A DNA stretch of 16,141 bases from Verrucomicrobiota bacterium. GTDB taxonomy: Bacteria > Chlamydiota > Chlamydiia > Chlamydiales > JAEYWL01. The position numbers and the translations under genes were made by a program. Under the pieces are notes generated by a model. The model was not told the DNA's origin. It did not search any database and worked only from the letters and a program-made list of their open reading frames with translations. Of the stretch, positions 1-5,706 are shown in pieces. Every line of letters begins with the position of its first letter. Positions within the stretch are counted from its first letter, which is position 1. The stretch spans positions 1 to 16,141 of the forward strand of contig JAEYWL010000064.1 in the NCBI GenBank assembly GCA_023428915.1. The letters run 5' to 3'.

Positions 1-85
1 CCGCCAGGTGGGTCACTTGGGATGCCCGACAGGGTGGGTCATTCTAAGTGCTCGCAAAGTGGGTCATTCTTCGTGCCATTTGACA
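1..85. mobile_element. Terminal end of an IS21-family insertion sequence (partial)
   Basis: The core TGGGTCA recurs at 9, 35 and 60, spaced 26 and 25 bp. On the complementary strand the segment opens TGTCAAATGGCACG and then carries three GACCCAC blocks. IS21-family ends typically start with TGT and carry several internal copies of a roughly 20-bp transposase-binding repeat, so this looks like one such end with the outer boundary at about 85. The transposase and ATPase genes would lie left of the window. No target duplication can be checked because the other end is missing. Confidence 0.6.
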
Positions 86-228
86 CCACAACCACCCATA
101 GTTTTACCCACATCTTTTCCTTGCCCAAATCACAAACTTACTCTTAAAAGCAAAGAAAACAAAGCAGTGAATGTGGTGTAGCAAGTAGCTGTAAGTGTTA
201 ACTCAATATCATCAACTTAAGAAAATCG

Positions 229-365
229 ATTTGGAGTGCGGTGACTCGTCACCGTTTTAGTCGTGTTTGACTTGTCAAACACTTCAAAATAGAGATTTTA
301 CAGACTCTTTTATGTTCGACAAGTCGAACATGGAGAAAGCTGCGACGAGTCGCAGCACTCCAAAT
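229..365. repeat. Palindrome-of-palindromes element (four hairpins in an outer inverted repeat)
   Basis: The outer arms ATTTGGAGTGC (229-239) and GCACTCCAAAT (355-365) are perfectly complementary. Between them lie four palindromes: 239-254 (7-bp arms), 263-282 (9-bp arms), 312-331 (9-bp arms) and 339-356 (8-bp arms). Each has a GAC-NN-GTC core. The core centres are TC, TT, AA and GA, so hairpins 1 and 4 mirror each other, as do 2 and 3. The whole segment is therefore one large imperfect palindrome built of smaller ones. The flanking stem sequences differ between mirrored hairpins, yet each pairs internally, which suggests selection on the hairpins. This resembles a MITE or REP-like element. 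I cannot assign a named family. Confidence 0.8.
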
Positions 366-387
366 GTGTAAAAACATAAAAGACTTA

Positions 388-416
388 TTGACATAGATTC
401 ATTACCTTTATTTTAT
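388..416 (+). promoter_or_regulatory. Candidate sigma70-type promoter
   Basis: A perfect -35 box TTGACA (388-393) is followed by a 17-bp spacer and TTTTAT (411-416, 4 of 6 matches to TATAAT). Transcription would start near 422, at the edge of the potentially structured 421-530 segment and about 220 bp before the lipoprotein start. It could drive either a small RNA or a long 5' leader. Confidence 0.35.
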
Positions 417-420
417 GTAA

Positions 421-530
421 ACGCAAGTGGACGCTCTGGCTTTTCTGGTTCACCAGTTATTTTGAGACTTTCGAGTGGTTTTTGGCACCTCGGAAGCCAC
501 ACACAAAGAAACTAAAGTGCGTCCAGTAAC
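421..530 (+). ncRNA. Possible structured RNA or leader
   Basis: TGGACGC (428-434) pairs with GCGTCCA (519-525), closing a domain of about 98 nt. Inside it are a 5-bp hairpin at 445-456 (CTGGT/ACCAG) and a bulged hairpin at 472-492 (CGAGTG/CACCTCG). A promoter candidate lies directly upstream. I do not recognise a known RNA family. It lacks the T-arm-like 3' end expected of tmRNA, and no clear terminator follows. This is inference from pairing by eye only. Confidence 0.2.
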
Positions 531-592
531 AGAATTCAGCACATAAAATATTGCTTTAAGTTCCTCTTTTATTTATATTGCGTATCAATTTT

Positions 593-622
593 TTGTAAGG
601 ACAAAAAAAACAGCGATAAAAT
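593..622 (+). promoter_or_regulatory. Candidate promoter of the lipoprotein-cyclase pair
   Basis: TTGTAA (593-598) and TAAAAT (617-622) are separated by 18 bp; the -10 box matches the consensus at 5 of 6 positions. The predicted start near 629 leaves a leader of about 13 nt carrying the purine-rich AGAGAG ribosome site before the ATG at 642. Confidence 0.3.
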
Positions 623-641
623 CTAAAAAAAGAGAGATATT

Positions 642-836
642 ATGTGTAAATTTTATAAGACTATTTTTCTAGCCTCTGCAGCCTTTCTTGCACTTTCGCT
701 AACTTCTTGCTGTAGAGAAGCCGCCTTTAATCAGTATATGGCAGCAGGTATGCCCCCGGAACTGGCTAATAATGGAGTTATGATAATGGCCACCCCAGGC
801 CCTAGCGCCTCTGTTCAAGAGGTTAAAGCTCCATAA
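642..836 (+). CDS. Small putative lipoprotein
   Basis: This 64-residue protein starts with a basic residue and a hydrophobic stretch (about residues 8-20), followed by the lipobox-like LTSC at 20-23. Signal peptidase II would then leave a mature peptide of only about 42 residues, lipidated on Cys23; a second Cys follows directly at 24. The mature part is rich in Ala, Met and Pro (for example MPPELANNG and ATPGPSAS) and probably has little fixed fold. I recognise no family. An AGAGAG ribosome site lies 5 bases before the ATG. The cyclase-family gene starts 12 bp downstream, so the two are probably cotranscribed. The signal peptide and good start make it likely real; its function is unknown. 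Confidence 0.6.
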   Translation: MCKFYKTIFLASAAFLALSLTSCCREAAFNQYMAAGMPPELANNGVMIMATPGPSASVQEVKAP

Positions 837-848
837 GTTAGCCCGAAA

Positions 849-1535
849 ATGTTAGACCATTTTAAAATAGTAGACCTAACTCAGCCTCTTTTTGCAAACG
901 CTCCCACATGGGAGGGTTCGTGCGGGTTTTGTCTTGAAACAGCGAAAGATTACGACCAGCTATTTCGAGTGAATCGCTTAAAAATGGAGGCTGGCATTGG
1001 CACCCATATGGATGCCCCTTGTCATCTCATAAAAGGGGGATTGTCCATCGAGCAAATACCGCTTACAGAATGTATAACTCAAGCTTGTGTCATTGACGTT
1101 TCTGCAAAAGCTGATGCCGATTATGAACTTTCAGTTGATGACATCTTAGTGTATGAAAAAACTTATGGTTTAATTCCAAAGGGTTCTGTGGTTATTGCTT
1201 ACACGGGATGGAGCCGCTTTTGGCTGGATGCCAAAGCCTATCGCAATCAAGATGCAATGGGACAGATGCATTTCCCAGCAATTTCTTCAAACGCTGCAGA
1301 GGTCCTCCTTAAAAGGGATATAGCAGGAATAGCCATAGATACTCTTTCACCGGATTGTTTGGATCCTAATTACTCCGTGCACAAATTAATTTTAGGAAAT
1401 GGGAAATATATTATTGAAAATATTGGCGATTGTTCTAGTCTTCCAGCAAAAGGCGCTTATTTAATCGCCCTTCCATTGAAAATTCACAATGGCACTGAGT
1501 CCCCTCTTCGCCTTGCTGCTTTAGTTCCAAATTAG
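849..1535 (+). CDS. Cyclase-family (kynurenine formamidase-like) metal hydrolase
   Basis: This 228-residue protein has the hallmarks of the cyclase family that includes bacterial kynurenine formamidase KynB: an opening VDLTQPL segment, the metal-site block GTHMDAPCH (51-59), the GIAIDTLSPD block (160-169), His178 and the IIENI segment ending the fold. Family members are cytoplasmic divalent-metal amidohydrolases acting on formamides or cyclic amides. The canonical motif is HxGTHxDxPxH; here the first His is Gly49, so one metal ligand is missing while His53, Asp55 and His59 remain. The length is normal. There is no signal peptide and only a weak ribosome site. It sits 12 bp after the small lipoprotein gene. 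No other tryptophan-degradation gene is nearby, so the substrate cannot be named. Confidence 0.85.
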   Translation: MLDHFKIVDLTQPLFANAPTWEGSCGFCLETAKDYDQLFRVNRLKMEAGIGTHMDAPCHLIKGGLSIEQIPLTECITQACVIDVSAKADADYELSVDDILVYEKTYGLIPKGSVVIAYTGWSRFWLDAKAYRNQDAMGQMHFPAISSNAAEVLLKRDIAGIAIDTLSPDCLDPNYSVHKLILGNGKYIIENIGDCSSLPAKGAYLIALPLKIHNGTESPLRLAALVPN

Positions 1536-1538
1536 ATA

Positions 1539-1622
1539 TTTAAGAGGACGGGATTGATTGGGCTAAGTCTTTTTTCGATTTTTTGCGATCCTGCCAGGTT
1601 TGCAGGACGACAAAAAGGCAAG
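1539..1622 (-). pseudogene. Displaced 3'-end fragment of the RND transporter gene (direct repeat, distal copy)
   Basis: This segment repeats the terminal part of the RND gene at 2513-2595 in the same orientation. I count four substitutions (1549, 1553, 1563, 1570) and one A-tract length difference, with 46 bp (1571-1616) identical. Read on the - strand it still encodes the last 23 residues from VVLQTWQDRKK to the stop, with two changes (Thr to Ala, Thr to Ile). No transporter sequence continues upstream of it beyond about 1625. It contains TCCTGC and GCAGGA (1589-1594, 1602-1607) around a 7-bp centre, an arrangement like a tyrosine-recombinase core site. It may be the old gene end displaced by insertion of the toxin-antitoxin island, or a leftover of a deleted paralogue. 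Confidence 0.75.
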
Positions 1623-1669
1623 ACAATAGCGCGTAGTAGCGAGCTTATTATGATCTTTTCACTCTTTAA

Positions 1670-1795
1670 CCCATGACTGCGCCCTAATCTCGCTTTTAGG
1701 CTGATTAGAACAATGCAGATGCGTATTTCCGCGCGGAAACTAGCAGGTGCGTTGTTATAACCGGCCTAAAAGCGAGATTAGGGCGCAATCATGGG
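1670..1795. repeat. Long near-perfect inverted repeat (126-bp hairpin)
   Basis: A 32-bp left arm (1670-1701) and right arm (1764-1795) are complementary except at 1677. The 62-bp interior holds a second, shorter pairing (1709-1716 with 1749-1756, one mismatch) and a perfect 14-bp palindrome TTTCCGCGCGGAAA (1726-1739) at its centre. It lies between the converging cyclase and antitoxin genes, and the antitoxin stop codon begins 2 bp beyond the right arm. No T-run follows on either side, so it is not a standard intrinsic terminator. It could be a MITE, a recombination site of the neighbouring island, or a transcription barrier. Confidence 0.85.
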
Positions 1796-1796
1796 T

Positions 1797-2117
1797 TTAA
1801 ATTACTGCATGTATTAGTTTAGCTAGTGTATGAAGAGTAGGGTTTTTACTTTTGAATGCATGGTATAGAGTTGTTCTAGGTAAGTCATGTTCTTTAGCTA
1901 GTTGGCTTTTATTCTTGGCTTGTATATGCGCCTCTAAAATTTCAATTACGCCATCTGGATCATTTTCTTTTAGGCATTCCCAAACAGCTTTTGCAATAAG
2001 CTCTTCGTCCAGAAGATCTTTCATGGGATCATATTGTTGAGGCTGCTTTTTAAATTTACTCATAGACCCATTGTTTATAGATTTTTTCGGCTTGGTTAAT
2101 ATCTTTGCCTTGCCCAT
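1797..2117 (-). CDS. HigA/HI1420-type antitoxin (XRE-like)
   Basis: A protein of up to 106 residues belonging to the addiction-module antidote family partnered with HigB/RelE-like toxins. The C-terminal half is a helix-turn-helix: SQLAKEHDLPRTTLYHAFKS followed by NPTLHTLAKLI, matching the family pattern of SQ-A-E-GLSRE-LYRAFS then NPTL-TL. It should bind and neutralise the upstream-encoded toxin and repress the shared promoter. Two starts are possible. ATG at 2117 has a strong AGGAGG 8 bases upstream but overlaps the toxin gene by 62 bp. ATG at 2063 gives 88 residues, aligns better with the family N-terminus (xYDPM) and overlaps the toxin stop by only 8 bp, but has a weak ribosome site. I list the longer form on the strength of the ribosome site. 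Confidence 0.8.
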   Translation of the reverse strand: MGKAKILTKPKKSINNGSMSKFKKQPQQYDPMKDLLDEELIAKAVWECLKENDPDGVIEILEAHIQAKNKSQLAKEHDLPRTTLYHAFKSKNPTLHTLAKLIHAVI

Positions 2118-2352
2118 TTTTATTCCCTCCTAATAGGAGCAATACTTCATTTACAGGGATCAAAGAATAATAAATTCTTCTCCCATTATCCCAACGAAGC
2201 TCCCAAACATAATCCCTAACCTGCTTATGATCTCCAAAATGCCCTTCAACTTGAATATTATTTATTCGTTTAGCGATTTGAACTCTAGATTTTGCTGGTT
2301 CATGAGCAAGCCAATCATTGAACTCGTCTGTTATAAATATTTTGTATTTCAT
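2056..2352 (-). CDS. RelE/ParE-superfamily toxin (HigB/HI1419-type addiction module killer)
   Basis: A 98-residue basic protein with the hallmarks of the family: an N-terminal F-x-x-W-L segment, ELRWDNGRRIYYSL (about 52-65) forming the core strands, and the terminal LLLLGGNKNGQGKDINQA signature, which in related toxins reads LLLGGxKxxQxxDIxxA. Such toxins are ribosome-dependent mRNA interferases or gyrase poisons, so the exact target is not decided here. It is first in a toxin-then-antitoxin operon, the usual order for HigBA-like modules. There is no ribosome site, but a strong promoter ends 5 bases before the ATG, which implies a leaderless transcript. The module lies between two copies of the RND gene's 3' end, suggesting horizontal arrival. 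Confidence 0.88.
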   Translation of the reverse strand: MKYKIFITDEFNDWLAHEPAKSRVQIAKRINNIQVEGHFGDHKQVRDYVWELRWDNGRRIYYSLIPVNEVLLLLGGNKNGQGKDINQAEKIYKQWVYE

Positions 2353-2386
2353 TGCTTATTGTACCATATATTGAACAATTCGTCAA
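2353..2386 (-). promoter_or_regulatory. Toxin-antitoxin promoter, apparently leaderless
   Basis: On the - strand TTGACG (2386-2381), a 17-bp spacer and TACAAT (2363-2358) each match the sigma70 consensus at 5 of 6 positions. The toxin ATG begins 5 bases after the -10 box, so transcription would start at or beside the A of the ATG. ATTGT at the start of the spacer and ACAAT in the -10 box form an inverted repeat that could be the antitoxin operator. Confidence 0.6.
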
Positions 2387-2513
2387 CTCATTGACTTAGC
2401 TCGCAAAACCTACATTTAATTCTGCTTTATTTCAAGCAAATTTTATTAATTGAAAATCCGCGGTTTCACAATAGGAAAATTATTCAAGAACCCTGTAGGC
2501 AGCAAATCGGGTT

Positions 2514-5500
2514 TTAAGAGGAAGGGGTTGATTGGGTTAAGTCCTTTTTCGATTTTTTGCGATCCTGCCAGGTTTGCAGGACGACAAAAAAGGCAGGCAC
2601 AAAGACAACGGCCAGACAAGTGGAGGCTAGCATGCCGCTGCTTACGGCAATGCCGATGGAACGCCTGGCATTTGCTCCTGCTCCCGTAGCAAAGACTAAG
2701 GGCATCACGCCTAATATGAAAGCAAAGGACGTCATAATAATCGGGCGAAAACGTATTTTAGCGCCGAGCAGAGCGGATTCGATTATGGATTTGCCATGCA
2801 ATTCACGCTGCTCGCGGGCGACTTCCACTATCAATATGGCATTTTTAGCGGACAGAGCGATTAATAACAAAATACCAATTTGGGTATACATATTATTCGC
2901 AAGGCCTAAGCTGGATAAAACGCTTACAGTGCCGAACAAAGCCAAAGGCACGCAGAATAAAATCGCTGCGGGTGTTATCCAATTTTCATATTGCCCGGCT
3001 AGAATCAAATAAACAAAAAGAAGGGATAGGGCAAAAATCAAATAACTCAATTCCCCCGCAACTTTTTCCTGATAGGCTGTGCTTGTCCATTCATAAGACA
3101 TTCCGGCTGGCAGCACTTTAGCTGCTAATTGCTCCATAGCTTGGAGTGATTGGCCTGAACTATATCCTGGAGCAGACATTCCGTAAATGCTGCTGGAAGG
3201 ATAAAGGTTGTACAGCGAAATAATTGCAGGGCCTGTAGCAGGCCAAATATTGGTAAGCGTGCCTAGGGGCACCATATTACCGGATTGATTTCTCACATAT
3301 AAATGACGAACATCTTCTTCTGTCATGCGCGCTGAAGGATCGCCTTGGACATAGACTTGAAAAACCTGCCCGAACTTTGTAAAAAGATTCACATAGGAAG
3401 AGCCTACATAGGTCTCTAAAGCATCCATGGCATCTTCTACAGCCACGCCTAATGATTTTGCCTTAACCCTGTCGATCGGCGCATAAACTTGCGGGACAGA
3501 AGAACGAAAAGAGGTCATTAAATGACTAAGTGCCGGCTGCTGGTTGCCATACTGGACAAGCAAATCGGTAGCCGCCTGCAGTTTGCGATAATCAAACGAT
3601 CCATCCTGCAATTCGATCTGCATTTGAAAACCGCCGGAATTACCCAAACCTTGTATAGAGGGCGGCAGCATTACTAAAATTTTAGCATCCAGCGTATTGA
3701 CTGCAATGTCATTGAGTTTTTTATAGAGCGCTGCCAGATCTTCATTTTTTCCCCGTACGCTCCAATCTTTAAACATGACATAAATAACACCGGCATTAGC
3801 CAGATAGGCGCTATTGTCTAAAACAGAAACGCCATTAATTGCAATGACATCTTCAATGCCATCAATTTTGGCAACCTGGTCGCTAAGTTTTTTGAGGATA
3901 TTTTCTGTGCGTCCTAAACTCGATCCGTCAGGTAAATTCACACTCATGATTAAATAACCTTGATCTTCAATGGGAATAAAACCTGTAGGAATTTGACTTA
4001 GTAAAAAGATAGCTAATACGACTAGGCAGACTCCGAAAAAGCTGGCAATTTTGCTATGATGGATCAATTTATCAATAAATTTAAGATATCCGGCTTCAAC
4101 GGGATAATACACTCTATCGAAAGCGCGATACACTATTGATTTTTTTTTGTTCGGATCAATTGGTTTAAGCCATAAAGCGCACTGCGTAGGTTTTAAGGTC
4201 ATAGCATTGATGGCACTAATAAATGCAGTAGCAGCTATCACTAAAGCAAATTGCGCATACATGGCGCCGGTTAATCCGGGCATGAAACCCGCCGGAACAA
4301 ATACCGCCATGAGGACTAAGGTTATACCTATAACAGGCCCTATTAATTCTTTCATGGCATTGATAGAAGCATTCTTAGGTGTTTCGCCAAGTTCAATCTT
4401 TTGCGACACACCTTCGACAATGACAATGGCATCATCGACAACAATCCCAATGGCAAGCACTAAAGCAAACAAAGTTAATAAATTAATGGAATAGCCTAGA
4501 AGCAGCATTGCAAAAAATGCCCCAATAATTGTGACGGGTACAGTCGTAGCCGGGACTAAGGTGGCGCGAAAATTTTGCAGGAAGAAAAAGATTACAATTA
4601 AGACCAAAATCATGGCTTCAAAAAACGTTTTATACACTTCATTAACAGAAGCCCGGACAAAAATAGTGGTGTCAAAAGGAATAGAATATTTCAATCCCGG
4701 AGGAAATTTCTTGGACATTTTTTCTACGGTGGCTTTTACATCACTGGCCACTTTTAAAGCGTTAGCACCCGGCAGCTGATAAATACCAATGGCTGCGGTA
4801 GGTTTATTATTGAGGTTGGCGGAAATGCTATAGCTTGAAGAACCAAGTTCAACGCGTCCTACATCCCGTATGCGAACAATTTTGGCGCTGCTGCCGGCAT
4901 ATGCAGTTTGTCCTGGCATTGTGGCATCCGATTTAATGATGATATCTTCAAATTCGTCAGGGTTAATAAGCAAGCCGGGTACGTTGACAGTTAATTGATA
5001 AGCTTGCGGGCCTGAAACGGGCGGAGCGGCAATTTGCCCTGCGGAAATTGCTTTATTTTGCTGGCTTATTGCATTAAGAACATCAGAAGGGTTTAATGAG
5101 TAGGTGTACATCTTATTAGGATCTAGCCATATTCTCATAGCATAGGAGCCTGATCCAAAAATAAGGACGTTGCCGACACCAGGCAAACGCGACAATTCAT
5201 CTTGCATGTTGATGGTGGCATAGTTATTTAAAAACAAGCCGTCATACTCATTGTTTTCCGAAGTCAACGTGATAAATTGCAATATGGAGGTTGATTTTTG
5301 CTGGACAACAACTCCTTGCTCCTGGACTTGCCTAGGCAATTGCGCCATCGCAGCCTGTACTCTGTTTTGCACTAAGACCTGTGCAAAGTTGAGATCTGTG
5401 CCGATTTCGAAAGTCACAATTAAAGTGTAATTGCCCGAGTTCGTGCTGGTAGATTGCATATATAGCATTTTTTCAACTCCATTGACCTGCTGTTCAATGG

Positions 5501-5696
5501 GAAGAGCTACAGTATTAATTAAGGTTTTAGCGTCTGCACCAGGATAATTTGTGGTAACCTGAATAGTGGGCGGGACAATGGCTGGATATTGAGTAATAGG
5601 CAAAATAACGATAGCGACTGTTCCTAAAAACACCAGGAATAAAGCAATCACATTGGCCAATACTGGGCGTTCAATAAAAAATTTAGATATATTCAT
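2514..5696 (-). CDS. RND (HAE1/AcrB-MexB family) efflux transporter, inner-membrane subunit
   Basis: A 1060-residue transporter of normal AcrB length that exports hydrophobic or amphipathic compounds from the periplasm and inner membrane using the proton gradient. It opens with the family N-terminus MNISKFFIERPVLANVI and first membrane helix, followed by ITQYPAIVPPTIQVTTNYPGA. The proton-relay pair Asp421-Asp422 sits in GIVVDDAIVIVEGV, and the matching lysine is in the ALSAKNAILIVEVA helix near the C-terminus. The second-half repeat is present with its membrane helices (FALSLLFVYLILAGQYENW). It starts 10 bp after the adaptor gene and is the last gene of the three-gene pump operon. Its last ~80 bp recur at 1539-1622. 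Substrates cannot be read from sequence. Confidence 0.95.
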   Translation of the reverse strand: MNISKFFIERPVLANVIALFLVFLGTVAIVILPITQYPAIVPPTIQVTTNYPGADAKTLINTVALPIEQQVNGVEKMLYMQSTSTNSGNYTLIVTFEIGTDLNFAQVLVQNRVQAAMAQLPRQVQEQGVVVQQKSTSILQFITLTSENNEYDGLFLNNYATINMQDELSRLPGVGNVLIFGSGSYAMRIWLDPNKMYTYSLNPSDVLNAISQQNKAISAGQIAAPPVSGPQAYQLTVNVPGLLINPDEFEDIIIKSDATMPGQTAYAGSSAKIVRIRDVGRVELGSSSYSISANLNNKPTAAIGIYQLPGANALKVASDVKATVEKMSKKFPPGLKYSIPFDTTIFVRASVNEVYKTFFEAMILVLIVIFFFLQNFRATLVPATTVPVTIIGAFFAMLLLGYSINLLTLFALVLAIGIVVDDAIVIVEGVSQKIELGETPKNASINAMKELIGPVIGITLVLMAVFVPAGFMPGLTGAMYAQFALVIAATAFISAINAMTLKPTQCALWLKPIDPNKKKSIVYRAFDRVYYPVEAGYLKFIDKLIHHSKIASFFGVCLVVLAIFLLSQIPTGFIPIEDQGYLIMSVNLPDGSSLGRTENILKKLSDQVAKIDGIEDVIAINGVSVLDNSAYLANAGVIYVMFKDWSVRGKNEDLAALYKKLNDIAVNTLDAKILVMLPPSIQGLGNSGGFQMQIELQDGSFDYRKLQAATDLLVQYGNQQPALSHLMTSFRSSVPQVYAPIDRVKAKSLGVAVEDAMDALETYVGSSYVNLFTKFGQVFQVYVQGDPSARMTEEDVRHLYVRNQSGNMVPLGTLTNIWPATGPAIISLYNLYPSSSIYGMSAPGYSSGQSLQAMEQLAAKVLPAGMSYEWTSTAYQEKVAGELSYLIFALSLLFVYLILAGQYENWITPAAILFCVPLALFGTVSVLSSLGLANNMYTQIGILLLIALSAKNAILIVEVAREQRELHGKSIIESALLGAKIRFRPIIMTSFAFILGVMPLVFATGAGANARRSIGIAVSSGMLASTCLAVVFVPAFFVVLQTWQDRKKSKKDLTQSTPSS

Positions 5697-5706
5697 GCTG
5701 CCCTGA

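Larger units (their letters stand above)
86..641. other. Gene-free intergenic region with repeats and promoters
   Basis: No convincing open reading frame occurs between the IS end and the lipoprotein gene. Positions 86-228 are AT-rich with no structure I can identify. A nested palindromic element occupies 229-365. A sigma70-like promoter candidate lies at 388-416, followed by a potentially folded stretch at 421-530. From 531 to 641 the DNA is A/T-rich and contains a second promoter candidate just before the lipoprotein start. Confidence 0.6.

Noticed and set aside
229..365. CRISPR array
   Set aside because: The hairpins are few, differ in stem sequence, are mirrored rather than direct repeats, and lack uniform spacers; no cas gene is present.
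421..530. tmRNA or tRNA-like gene
   Set aside because: There is no acceptor stem with CCA, no GGTTCGA T-arm and no tag-peptide frame.
1670..1795. Intrinsic terminator shared by the cyclase and antitoxin genes
   Set aside because: The arms are far too long and neither side has a T-run, so a standard terminator is not supported.
2400..2512. Intrinsic terminator after the pump operon
   Set aside because: Only weak hairpins (5-bp stems) without a convincing T-run are visible on the - strand.
4147..4779. Plus-strand open frames within the RND gene (4147-4494, 4531-4779) and similar frames inside the pump, catalase and ATPase genes
   Set aside because: They are antisense shadows of well-supported genes with no recognisable domains or ribosome sites.
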